From Fragilaria crotonensis (lineage: Eukaryota > Bacillariophyta > Fragilariophyceae > Fragilariales > Fragilariaceae), in NCBI GenBank assembly GCA_022925895.1, contig JAKSYS010000136.1, positions 10,001 to 74,000 on the forward strand: a stretch of DNA of 64,000 bases, written 5' to 3'. The notes beneath the pieces are model-generated. The model made no database searches. It worked only from the letters and a program-made list of their open reading frames with translations, and had not been told where the DNA came from. Below are positions 21,501 to 31,369 of this stretch, one piece after another (position 1 is the stretch's first letter; each line of letters starts with the position of its first letter). Position numbers and translations under genes: made by a program.

Positions 21501-23373
21501 AGGACATCCAAAAGCGAATAAGGCATGATCGGTATATAGATGCCTTGCCATTCAAAAGGAAAGAGAAAACTCAGAAACGCTTCAGCACACGGCGTCAACA
21601 ACCCGTATCGCTGCGATAGGAGCACAACTTTCGTCTCTTCCATCAAACACCCCACGACCACAATGATGTTGCTGATACTCATTGCCGTGAACAATGGCAG
21701 GTAGGAAAATTTAGCCAATGGAAGCTCATTTGGAGCTGGTCTGCTGATTGTGCACATCATGTCGCTCATAAACCCAAACTTGACTTCCACTTTCCCTTGC
21801 GGAGGAAGCGGAAGCTCGGAAGCAAAGTTCGCAATATACCGTTCGATGGGTAGAGGCGTCTCCAAGATCGACATTTGATACAGTTGTTTCAAGAAAGCTC
21901 TATACGCATGGAAGAACGAATAGTGGCTGATCACAACCAAACACTTGGGCAGAAATATAATGTCAGAGGGTCGACGGGCTGGGGTTCCATCCATAGTACG
22001 TGGAGGTACTGATGAATCAGAGAGCCACCATGGCATTGGAACGGTGTATCCGGACGCGTGAAGAACATCCTTCATTTGAGCGGTTTCCATTGTTTCGTCG
22101 TAGACGCGCAATGCGGCGCAGTAGAGACGGTATCCATTGCCAGCGGTCAAGACAAAAGTGAACAAGGCAGGAGGCTTTTGGGTTTCTGAGGCTCGGCATC
22201 CATCGGGGAACACAAATTGAGATATTTGCTCAGGAAATTCCATGTCAGTGTGCGCGTGTGGTGCCGGATAGCAGTCTAGAACTGTCGACTCCAGTGCAAG
22301 ACCTTCAGGCGATTCAATCGCGTACAGGTCTTTACGATTCTCCCCGGCATAAAGCTTCTTCTTATGACCAACGACACAAAAGAAGTCGACGAATCGATCA
22401 GGCATGTTGCTATCGTGGCTCGCCGACCCTTCGCGTCCCTTAGTTCCTTTGATGTCCACCAATGAAATGCTGGACAATGACGTCAATAAGCATCCTGGCT
22501 TAACAAAACGTTGAAGCGTTCTGTCTCTCGTCAACAAAGTTTGCCAAGCTCGACATGCGACTGGAGAAACACTTGATGGCATCACAAAGGCTAGCGCATC
22601 GTACTTGGCACGTGCAAAGAGGGAACGTTGATCCAGCGGACTGGTGGACGATGGCATGTGTTGCTTCCAACCATCTGGTATGAATCCCTCGTAAGCAGAC
22701 CAAGAAGCGCTGTTCCCGCCGCATTGTTGAAGGTATCTTGCCTGCTCTAATGACCAGGCAGGGAAATCATTGACGGACTTGACAATGGTAATGGTTGATC
22801 CCAAATGTCCATGAGCCTTTGCGCAACCCTTGCAGATAAAAACACCGTGGCCACCCAACAACTGGCCGATTCGTAGAGCAGGATCAATTTCGGAGTTCGC
22901 CGCATCTCCCTTGCTTTTCTGCGCGATGGGGCGAAGGCTCGATGATTGTATCTAAAGTCTTCAATAGTCCGAGGACGCATTGAATTGACAGGCAACAGTC
23001 CCAGAGATGGCGAGAACGATGCGAACGTCTGCGAGGAATCGACCATGTGCGTCCGACAGTCGGCACATTTCCGATTCGATGGAATCGACAACAATGTCGT
23101 GAGTATCCTCGGTACGGATGGCGTCTCTGCTACTGCTGCCATCGAACTTGCATCAAAACCATCGCTGCTATTCGTGCTCGTGGTCCACAGCAATCTCGAG
23201 GTCGACGGTGCTGAGTCATCGCACGTAAGCGCACTTAGAACGTCAACCTCCTGAGCTAGGCCCCTTCGACTTGCTAGATCCCCCTTTAGTCCTGATTCAA
23301 AGCTCACAAGCCGAACGGTCTTGTTCCGTTGTCCTGTTGGGCTATCTCTGTCACAATCTCCGCTTGATTTCAT
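18568..23373 (-). CDS. ArfGAP-like + DENN + IQ-motif fusion protein, multi-exon
   Basis: Three reading-frame blocks combine into one gene. Block 1 (ATG at 23373) ends with IPSNRKCADCRTHM, the first half of an ArfGAP zinc finger. Block 2 (about 22948-19212) supplies the rest (GVFICKGCAKAHGHLG ... GGNSASWSAYEGFIPDGW ... RAKYDALAF), then a complete DENN module (uDENN-cDENN-dDENN, FVDFFCVVGHKK to GVVFVDLDRDTVHLG), a long linker and about five IQ motifs (for example VIQCFVRCYIAVKRYRRR, LIQSWWRGILARRLAAKL). Block 3 (to 18568) is a helical tail. The block 1/2 junction lies between about 23044 and 22949 and the 2/3 junction is probably a 65-nt intron with acceptor near 19170; neither donor is strong. 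The catalytic Arg of ArfGAPs (IHRxLG) is Gly here. DENN domains activate Rab GTPases; IQ motifs bind calmodulin or myosin light chains. Confidence 0.78.
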
Positions 23374-24286
23374 CGTTGGCGCGAAAGCCCTCGAGATATC
23401 CTCTATCTTATATCCTGTAGCCTACCGAAAGCAATAATGTGATTTCGAACAAAGCGAGATGTCTTTTAATCATGTACGACTATATGTGTGTTCAGTATGC
23501 GATACATGCGAGACCTGGAGGATTCACACAAAGAGTTTGGAGTACGAGCCCCCTCCGACCCCGTTGTCGCAGTGTTCCACTTACCCAGGAAGAACCAAAG
23601 CGACCCTCCACAAACACGGATACATCGGACAGGGTACACGGGACACACATTGGATTCATCGCCAGAAATGGTGTGCCGCCTCTGTCAATTTGTCCGCCAC
23701 TGCGTTACAGCTGGTTCTCGGCACTGACTCAAATTTTTTGAGAATGACACTGCTGTCTGTCCGTACCATTTTACAGTAGCAACGCTCCAGTACCAAACGA
23801 TCAGTACCGGTAGCTAAATGCACCCTGACCCCTGACCCCTGCGACACACTCTTGTTCTCCGAGCTCTGAGGCGTACAATGACCTCACAAAAGGCATGTAT
23901 CATAGTACCAACACTCAGATCTCAATATTCTACTCCCTCGGTTAGAAACTCTGGCAATCTTATAGACTTGGGAGAACAGAAGACCTATTATGAGCAGAAT
24001 AGCTAATCTAGTGCTGTACTCGAGTAGAACTAGGCAATCTACTAGTCTTACATTGAACCAGATTTCCAGTGACGCCGCACGATAGGTCTTGACTCTTGGA
24101 AACATAAACGGATACAAAATAACGTTTGAAACACAGATATTCCGCTCTTTGAAGTTGTCTTTCCCCTCCAACTGCGCTGCACCCAGGGAGACTTGAATTT
24201 CACTTCATCGGAACGCGTGAACTATGTCGCCTCTCTCTCGCCAGGGGGGACGATGACGTTGTGTCCTCCTTGAGTCAACTTACATC
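23374..24286. other. Spacer, no supported gene
   Basis: About 900 bases between the start of the DENN gene and the 3' end of the TMEM151-like gene. Overlapping short frames on both strands at 23440-23850 have no family signature. A short CCTGACC-type tandem lies near 23822. The 5' regulatory region of the DENN gene must fall here. Confidence 0.4.
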
Positions 24287-25436
24287 CTATCCAACTTCCT
24301 TCACCAGCAAAGCATCAATGCAGTCACAGTGCTTGTCAAACCACATACGATACGGAAATGTCAAGCCCAACAATGTGCAGCACCAAAATGACACAAGCCG
24401 AACATGGTCGCGAACACCAATCACCGTTCTGACTGCGAGTAACTTGGATCGAAAAAAGGTGGGCACTAAAGTATTACATCAACGCGTGGGTTAGCCAAGT
24501 GGCTGCTCGGATCACATCGTTTCCCACCTGCAACTTACCTGATACAGTGGTTTTTGTGTCGGTATGAGTGTCTCGATTGCCTTCTCGAACGAGGAACGAA
24601 TGATATTGGTTCAAATAGTCGTTATAGCACTGCAAGTCACGAAACAGGACTAGTTTGCCAAAGGTGATCTTCAAGAATGGGTTCTGACTTGAAGGGTCAT
24701 ACTCTAGGGCCTCGATTAACTCTTGCACATCGGTCTTATCAATGCAGCTGTGAGAGAAAGAGAAAAAATGGCGTGAGTGATGAAAGCATGTCGAAAACTG
24801 GTGCTTGGTGAGGTTGATCCTGAACCTCGGCACTCACTGATTGAAGAAGAAGCTTTGCGATGCGCGATGAGTCACAACCTTGGTTCGGCTCTCGTGAGCT
24901 CGCCTTCCCTTCCCGGAGTGATGCGCGTGGGTATACCTGTAGTGATAACACTCCACGTCCCAGGTGATTATAGGCCTAGAGTCTCGAAGATCGTGAAGGA
25001 TCTTTATTACTTCAAACGGAGTCAGCATATTGGAAAGATACCTCCGAGTACTTGAAGATACCGCTTCGATGAGGTACGCCAGGCTCACTACAGTCACAGT
25101 CGTCCAATATCCGCGACGATCATGCCAAAGTGGTTGACTCAACAGTGATGCGAACAGCGCCAACGTGAGGGCGCCGGCAAGTTTGTGTTTTGTCAGATTC
25201 GTCGGACGAACCGTGGATAACAACGATGAAATGTCATCAGTGTCCATCTCCATGATTTTGGACTTCCCGAAGCCGTCGAGATAGCCGAATCTTCGGTGTC
25301 GGTTTGATTTGCTTGGAATTGTTAAGCTTTGTGACAACGCTGAAAACTCGGAATTCACCTCCGGTGGCAGCATCGAAACAACTGCAACGACTAGCAGCAA
25401 TGTTGCCATAGAAGTGTAACATTGTTGTTGTTTCAT
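24287..25436 (-). CDS. TMEM151-family membrane protein, three exons
   Basis: Exon 1 (25436-24838) starts at ATG 25436 with a signal peptide (MATLLLVVAVVSMLPPEVNS) and contains a TM pair (KLAGALTLALFASLL and YWTTVTVVSLAYLIEA) followed by SSTRRYLSNMLTPFEV and ITWDVECYHYRYTH, the TMEM151 signature. It splices (intron 24837-24748, GTGAGT/CACAG) to exon 2 (24747-24539), which gives HCIDKTDVQELIEALEYD. A second intron (24538-24433, GTAAGT/CGCAG) leads to exon 3 (24432-24287) with FWCCTLLGLTFPYRMWFDKHCD and a stop. All junctions keep frame and yield about 317 residues. TMEM151 proteins have no agreed biochemical role; they are common in stramenopiles and alveolates. Confidence 0.82.
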
Positions 25437-25711
25437 GAAGCAGAGATTTCACTTGCAGGCTCTTGAAACCAATGTAGGTTTCGAGACTTCAACAATCAAG
25501 CTCATGCCATGTCATGGTTGCATCCTCCCTGAACGGAATCCCGGCAAGATCCGAAGATCGAACCAAATCCTGTGACGTCATGGTGATACAGTCTATTAAC
25601 GGTACCGGTACTGTTAACTTATGATTTACTCATATCACAGGCACACGAAAAAAATGAACATTATGCGATCGTGCACAGCATGAATTACAGGGTCTCTAAA
25701 ACACCTTCACC

Positions 25712-26701
25712 ATGAGATCGGCTCGGCGATGGTCAGTCATGCTGATCTGTTTCGTTCATGTAGCGCACTACTCTCCACTCCACCATGTCGGGGCTCTTGA
25801 AGTGCCATCCACCGGAACGAGAACACTCTTCCGGCACCAAGTATTGATGATGGCGCAAAATTCACGACTGACAAGCGACGACATTCCATCACGACCGATA
25901 ACAACCCATCATTCCGCGCGTGGAGGTGGAGAAAAGGATGCCTATTTGACGAATCTGTCCTACTATTTAGTCTGGTCTCCAACTTTCCTTCCTAAAACCT
26001 TTGCTTCGTTTTTTCTGCTGCTGTTTGCACGACCTTTCTTGGCACATAGAGTCGCCTTACCGGCCGCCCCATTCGTCACCGCCCATCGACGAGGCATGAT
26101 GTCGATTCTTGCGACGTCGATGGAAATGATTTTGCTTCCACTGCTTTCGAGCGCTTGCTGCAGTATTCAGTTGCTTATCAACGTCATGGTCGGAGCTGGC
26201 GGCTGCGCTGGTTTCAACAAGCACCTTGGACCCTTGAGGCCATACTTCCTGGGGATACTATTGAGCGTGGTAGTTCCCATGATTGTGACAAGAAATGTGA
26301 TGAGCTGGCCCAAACTCGTTGTTCAGCTTTTCTTAGCTTTTCTGCCGGAATTAGTCCATGTGTGGAATTCCAACCCATTTCATCTCGCGTTCGGGAGATT
26401 GCGAAGCAGTACGAAGGAGAAGACTGACTCGACACTCGTACATGCACAAGCGGAGATGGTAATTCCCGGAATGGGTTGCGTGGCCTGCATCAACAAGATT
26501 AATAATTCGCTACAACAATGTGAAATTGTCACTGGCAGTGAGGCTTGGTTGGAAGGCTCTGGAGGCAAAGCTAGTGTGGTTTATGTGGTGGACAGTGAAG
26601 CGAAGGCAGAGGACGTGGCAATCCAACTAGCCAATGTCGTTCGTGAAGCTGGATTCGACCAGTGTTTAATCGGCACCGTGCGAACGATCAATACTCGATA
26701 A
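25712..26701 (+). CDS. MerT-like membrane protein fused to a MerP/HMA metal-binding domain
   Basis: A 329-residue intronless frame from ATG 25712. A signal-like N-terminus (SVMLICFVHVAHYSPLHHVGA) is followed by a Ser/Thr-rich stretch and about four membrane segments. The second contains SACCSIQLLINVMVGAGGCAGFNKHLGPLRPYFLGI, which matches the vicinal-Cys helix and the 'LEPYRPxFIG' segment of bacterial MerT mercury importers. The C-terminal 80 residues form an HMA domain with GMGCVACINKINNSL (a GMxCxxC site), as in MerP. In bacterial mercury resistance MerP hands Hg(II) to MerT for import; here both are in one chain. The metal is not determined; copper or another soft metal is possible. It is convergent with the TGT gene, with 7 bp between the two ends. 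Confidence 0.75.
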   Translation: MRSARRWSVMLICFVHVAHYSPLHHVGALEVPSTGTRTLFRHQVLMMAQNSRLTSDDIPSRPITTHHSARGGGEKDAYLTNLSYYLVWSPTFLPKTFASFFLLLFARPFLAHRVALPAAPFVTAHRRGMMSILATSMEMILLPLLSSACCSIQLLINVMVGAGGCAGFNKHLGPLRPYFLGILLSVVVPMIVTRNVMSWPKLVVQLFLAFLPELVHVWNSNPFHLAFGRLRSSTKEKTDSTLVHAQAEMVIPGMGCVACINKINNSLQQCEIVTGSEAWLEGSGGKASVVYVVDSEAKAEDVAIQLANVVREAGFDQCLIGTVRTINTR

Positions 26702-26708
26702 ATTCGCT

Positions 26709-28186
26709 CTATATTTTGTCATCCATGATGTCCTGTCGAATCTGAGCCATCATGTCATTCATGTATTGAATGTTGTGAACCGTCGCCAGTGGAACGGCAA
26801 CTGGCTCGTTTGCTTTAAAAAGGTGCCAAAGATACGCACGATCGTAATGTTGGCAGGTGCTGCAGTTGCACTTGTCATCAATCTTAACGCCGAATGAATT
26901 GCGATATTTACCACTCTTGATCCGAACGTGACCATTGCGCGACAGGAGTGTACCATGACGACCTAAACGCGTAGGATAAGCCGAATCCAATGTATCAATT
27001 CCTTTTGTGGCTGCATTGCGAATACTCTCCTCGTCCGCGATTCCCAGCAAATGCCGAGGCTTACTTTTGCGTTCTCCAATGTCAAATAGGGGCATCATCC
27101 ATTCCAATAGTTCCTTCAACTCCTCTCTCCCGTTCCCGAGTGATCCGCCGATACCATAGCCATCAAAGGCAATGAAGTCAGGTACTCAACACTTTGAGTC
27201 CGCAGTTCTTTATCAATACCTCCATGAACGACGCAGAACATTGCCTGCTGTTGCACATCCTTAAGATGTTCCTTCAAACTCCTGGCCTCCCATCTATGTG
27301 ATCGAGCAACTGACTCCACCAAGGCGCTTCTATCGATGTGATACGGCGGCAGTTCATCAAGAGGAATGATAATGTCGGCTCCGATATCTTTCTGGGCTTG
27401 CACAGTGGATTCGGGTGTCATTAAGAATTTACTTCCATCACGATAACTGCGGAATACCACTCCTTCCTCGGTCACCTTGACTGCATCCGGGCCCATTTGT
27501 TGATGCCCGCCTGTTTTGACAGACGCACGCTTGAGCTCTCCTTGCGACGAAAGCTCTTCTTGAACACTACCGTACGCCAACGAGAATACTTGAAAGCCTC
27601 CAGAGTCAGTTATGAATGGTCGATCCCGACGATGCGTAAACTTGTGAATACCACCAGCATCCTTGATCGTCTGGGATCCAGGGTGCAACATCAAATGGTA
27701 GGTATTAGAGAAAATGAGCTGCTGGCCGGAGGCATCAGCGTCACGAAAGTCCACTCCCTTGAGGGCCGCATTGGTGGCCACTGCCACAAAGCCTGGTGTA
27801 TCAATGATCCCATGCGGGGTGTGGATCCGCCCGACACGAGCTTGACTCTTTGTGGATTGGTGCAAAATCTCGAAGCGAAAATAATCCCGAGGCTCGTAGG
27901 CCCATTGAGGAAAGTCGGACGGCTCGGGAAGAGGAGGCGGAGGGCCTTCCTCTTTGGGCTTAGATTTTCTGGTCTCGCGCTGACCGCTTGCCTCCTGGTC
28001 GTTCGACGTGGTCAATTGACTCAATACAAGCTTGCCCCATCGTCGGACAATGTTGCCCTCCAAGTGGACACATCTCAAAGACAAGCCCAACGATCGTCGT
28101 GGAACGGAAAGTCCACCAGTCAATCTTCCTTGTATCAATATGAACAGTATCATCGCACCGACACCTGGAGAAGCTGGTCTTTTCAT
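26709..28186 (-). CDS. tgt: Bacterial-type tRNA-guanine transglycosylase, one frame break
   Basis: Starts at ATG 28186. After an N-terminal extension of about 100 residues that begins with a hydrophobic segment (GAMILFILIQGRLTGGLS) the TGT barrel follows: RVGRIHTPHGIIDTPGFVAVATNAALKG, FSNTYHLMLHPG, the substrate loop ITDSGGFQVFSL, and DELPPY with the nucleophile Asp. The zinc site CNCSTCQHYDRAYLWHL is in the C-terminal block. TGT exchanges guanine for a queuosine precursor at the anticodon wobble base. The frame shifts by one base at the AAA run 27165-27167: upstream reads LTSLP, downstream reads the conserved GIGGSLGNGREE in the next frame. The homologous residues are otherwise complete, so this is likely a base-calling deletion. 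The N-terminus suggests endomembrane or plastid routing, and the sequence type looks bacterial rather than the eukaryotic QTRT1. Confidence 0.88.
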
Positions 28187-28806
28187 CGCCTTTCAATTGC
28201 TAATTCCAACCATTTGATTGCTAATTGCTACCAGGTACCACTTCTTTGGAGATGAAACTCAGTTGATTGCAGGTGCAGGGTCGGAAATTCAGAGTCGGAA
28301 TTCACTGATGGGTTGAATGGTTGGATGGATACTGGCCCATGCGGGCGCTCCGCCGTTGATTTATTTGTACTCGCACCTCGCACGGGAGTACTCAGTACTC
28401 AAGTATGAGATTGTACCTCATACTTCATACTTCATACGATGTACAATTACGCCCGTCTCCCGGTTCGGTCCAAGCATGACAGCATGACGACTAAAAACGT
28501 AAGGACCGCAGACATGAGGTCATGTACTATCATATAACATGCTCGGAGTAGTTCACGTATCGTACAGCTGCACGGAGTTATATCCAATTCCACCCAGTGG
28601 TTGGTTGATAGAGAGACTATGAACAAAGTCTCTCTTGTAGGATGATGCTAGGAAACCTCAAGTGGGACTAAACCCTTCATACGTACAGCGAGAGCATGAT
28701 TGCGCTTACTACCAGGTACGAGTAGTACGCTGGCTGTAAGCGTAGCCTTTCCGAGAGAAGTCGTGCTACGAATTCAATTGCTGGTATAGACGACTGATAC
28801 TATCAG
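28187..28806. other. Spacer upstream of TGT, GTAC-rich
   Basis: About 620 bases with no supported gene. A GTAC/ATACTTCATAC-rich patch lies at 28370-28450. I looked here for a 5' exon of the FKBP relic and found none. Confidence 0.4.
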
Positions 28807-29074
28807 GATGAGCACATTCATGACTCCTACGGAGAGGCCGTTCCTGGACGAGGAAATGACGCGACTCTTTATTTCGTCCTTGGGGAACAGCCGTTCGGTC
28901 AGTTTCCACCTGGCTGGGACGTGGGACTCGAAGGGATGTGTGTTGGAGAGAGGAGGAGACTCATCATTCCTCCGGTTTTGGCCTACGGCAGCACATGAGT
29001 TCCGAGGAGGGGCATCCCTCCTGCAGTACGACATGACGTTGATCTCTATCAATGGTCTTCCGACGCCGCAGTGA
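28807..29074 (+). pseudogene. FKBP-type peptidyl-prolyl isomerase, 3' exon relic
   Basis: Directly after an acceptor-like ctatcag, frame 28807 reads [26 protein letters not shown], then [27 protein letters not shown], a nearly canonical FKBP core. It then hits an in-frame TGA at 28996-28998. The next conserved words GIPP continue in the same frame, but YDMTLISING, the last FKBP strand, is in another frame. So there is one nonsense change and at least one indel. No matching 5' exon is visible. FKBPs catalyse proline isomerisation; this copy cannot make a full domain as sequenced. Its last stop codon (29072-29074) touches the stop codon of the convergent Kir gene. Confidence 0.7.
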
Positions 29075-30469
29075 TTAGTCGTCCGCAGGGAGTGAGGCTT
29101 GATCTCGTAGGAAGAAAACAATATTGTTCTCGGGCTCTCGACTGCCGAGTTGTTCATGGGAACCGTGCACCTGTGGGACGATGTCGTGAACCAATGATAC
29201 ATCAACGTTCCAGGTTTGGCCATCGTTTTCATTTTCCTTTCCACTGACCAAGTAAGACATAGAGACAAATTTCCAACCGATGTATATATCCTCTGGCTTG
29301 TAAGTGTGTGCCTTTAAGACCTCGTTGACGGTAAGGCTTGAGGTGCCGGTAAAGATTAGGCCAAATTCAAAGATGTGTGGGTTTAGGTTTGCTCGCATTT
29401 CAGTAGGGGTGTTCCAAGATGTGGGCCATCCACCGAGCCTTTTGATGTGATCTCTGATTTTGCTTCGCAAGAAGGGTGACGAATGATCAAGAGTGTGTTG
29501 GAAATACCAAGCTCCCGTGAAATATGAATTTGTCGAGTGATTTAGCGGGACGTGTCGATAGCGTCGCTTCAATGTGGGCATGCCTCGACGCTTCCAAACA
29601 GCAGTCCCTATATTTTCAAGACCATTCACCTCGTCTGCTTCTTCTGCCGTTTCGTTTCCCGCGCTGGGACGCTGTTCCATCAGCTTAACGATGTGCACGG
29701 TGCATTCAATTGCAGCAAACGAGATCTCGGCATCTCGTCGATTGGCATTTTGATTAACAACTCGGAATTCCAAGTATGGAAAAGTCGATAATTCAAGGTC
29801 CATGTCGTCGGCACATTCTTCGCTTGATACGCCAACCATAGGGTTTGACAAAGGTGTGCCTATCCCTCCAGACGGCTTCGATTCCAATTTGGTCCCATAC
29901 TGAAGGCAAACAGCACTGCTAAAAGTCACGGAAGCAGTGACAAGATTTCTGGTAATCTTTGCCATTATGATCGCCCCGCAAAATCCGATGTAAAGCATAC
30001 CAATGAAAGCTTCCGTTGATAGAAGAATCCGCATGCCAGTGCATTTGACGTCTGGTGGGATACTGATAACTCCATAACCGACTGTTGAGAACGTATTCCA
30101 CGAGAGTTCGAAGGCTACGTTGAAATTATGAGTGAGCTTATCAGGGTTCTCATAGTCGAAGCCAGGTAAACACTCCTCTCCTGTCGCATGAAATAGGGAA
30201 GCTGTAGAGGAACGGAGACAAAAGGCATAGATATAAATGAAGATGAAATAAACTGCCACAAATAGGAAGAAAGACCTCACGTAAGTTGTCCGATAGTGCA
30301 AGAGAGTCCAACCAATAACGGCACCTTCTGTAACGGAGTGAATGTATCGCCATGCAGCGAATGTGATTTCCGTCCGAGGTGGAATGCGATATTGGTCCAC
30401 TGCGCGACGAGCCGCACGATTGAATACATTTTCCTTCCAAGTGTTCCATAATCTTTCGCGAGAGGCCAT
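29075..30469 (-). CDS. Kir-like potassium channel, divergent type A
   Basis: The first ATG is at 30469 (464 residues); the frame is open upstream to about 30670 but without an ATG. The first membrane helix is VRSFFLFVAVYFIFIYIYAF, the pore is NVAFELSWNTFSTVGYG (GYG near 131-133), and the second helix is ILLSTEAFIGMLYIGFCGAIIMAKI, followed by VTASVTFSSAVCLQYG, the Kir junction to the cytoplasmic domain. The C-terminal half is a beta-rich Kir cytoplasmic domain with IFTGTSSLTVNEVLKAHTYKPEDIYIGWKFVSM, a recognisable variant of the family's 'DETFSQxVHxRxSY' region. It should be a K+ channel. No intron occurs. It lies head-to-head with a close paralogue at 31370. Confidence 0.85.
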   Translation of the reverse strand: MASRERLWNTWKENVFNRAARRAVDQYRIPPRTEITFAAWRYIHSVTEGAVIGWTLLHYRTTYVRSFFLFVAVYFIFIYIYAFCLRSSTASLFHATGEECLPGFDYENPDKLTHNFNVAFELSWNTFSTVGYGVISIPPDVKCTGMRILLSTEAFIGMLYIGFCGAIIMAKITRNLVTASVTFSSAVCLQYGTKLESKPSGGIGTPLSNPMVGVSSEECADDMDLELSTFPYLEFRVVNQNANRRDAEISFAAIECTVHIVKLMEQRPSAGNETAEEADEVNGLENIGTAVWKRRGMPTLKRRYRHVPLNHSTNSYFTGAWYFQHTLDHSSPFLRSKIRDHIKRLGGWPTSWNTPTEMRANLNPHIFEFGLIFTGTSSLTVNEVLKAHTYKPEDIYIGWKFVSMSYLVSGKENENDGQTWNVDVSLVHDIVPQVHGSHEQLGSREPENNIVFFLRDQASLPADD

Positions 30470-31369
30470 TGGCGTGGCAGTCACTCGAGTGCGAGCTAAA
30501 TCAGCGTCTTTCGTTCGACCTCCTAGGTACTGGGGAGCACGTCGATCGACGACCGAGGTGACGTACACTTCGGTACTTCTGGATGGTTCGCCCTCCCCTC
30601 GTCCCGCGAGCTTCGCAATCTTCGTATCGCGCGTGCCCCCGGCTCTTCGCCTGCGTGAGCCTGGGATTCACTACGATCCTCATTATGGACGTTTGGTGTT
30701 GGAGCATCACATAGGTCATGCGCGCTGATTGCTGGCGGTGAAGAAACGGTTCCGTGATGCTCCTCTTGGTCCATTGAACCGATTCCTTTGGAAGCCACTA
30801 ACTCCTGTTTTAAGACGAAAACAACGCGTTGATCCTCTTGCAAACTGGGATATTTGAAAGGAAATGTATACTCCCTGCCTGTTTACTTGTACTGCAGCCT
30901 CGTTGGCGCACCTTCTGGTTTTTTGTTATGATTTGCGGGAGTGCCTTTGCCCTTAGCACTTCGAATTAATGCGGTTAAGAAGCATTTGCGACTTGAGACC
31001 AATCAGAATCCGCTACGACGTCATCATGCGGACATCAGTGTCAAAAACCTTGGAAGTGACATCACGTCTCAACGGATTCGGGCATAATTTCTTCATGTTA
31101 TTCGAGTCTTCGAGTACTGTAATCTTTAATCTACCGTAGTGAGTAACATGTATGAAAATAAAATGAAGAACAGCAGTGCGAGTATGGATACACAGTGCAC
31201 AGTGCACATATGGTTATGAACATACATACAGTCTCGTATAGACAGGGGGAGAACACTCGTAACACTTGACGCTTGACACTCTTCAAACACGCGACCTCCA
31301 AACTCATTTTTAAGCAAGGCTGCCTTGTGAGATCAATCTCGTCGCCTTTTCAGTCAATGATAAAGAAGG
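30470..31369. other. Shared promoter region of the divergent Kir pair
   Basis: About 900 bases between two divergent Kir start codons. The proximal 200 bases on the minus strand stay open in frame with the Kir gene (to about 30670), so a 5' extension or upstream exon of that gene is possible. The rest shows no coding signal. Confidence 0.4.

Noticed and set aside
24474-24833. Stand-alone 119-residue protein
   Set aside because: Its conserved part is exon 2 of the TMEM151-like gene; both ends read into GT/AG introns.
28774-29268. Minus-strand frame of 164 codons overlapping the FKBP relic
   Set aside because: It is antisense to the FKBP core and to the end of the Kir gene, with no signature of its own.
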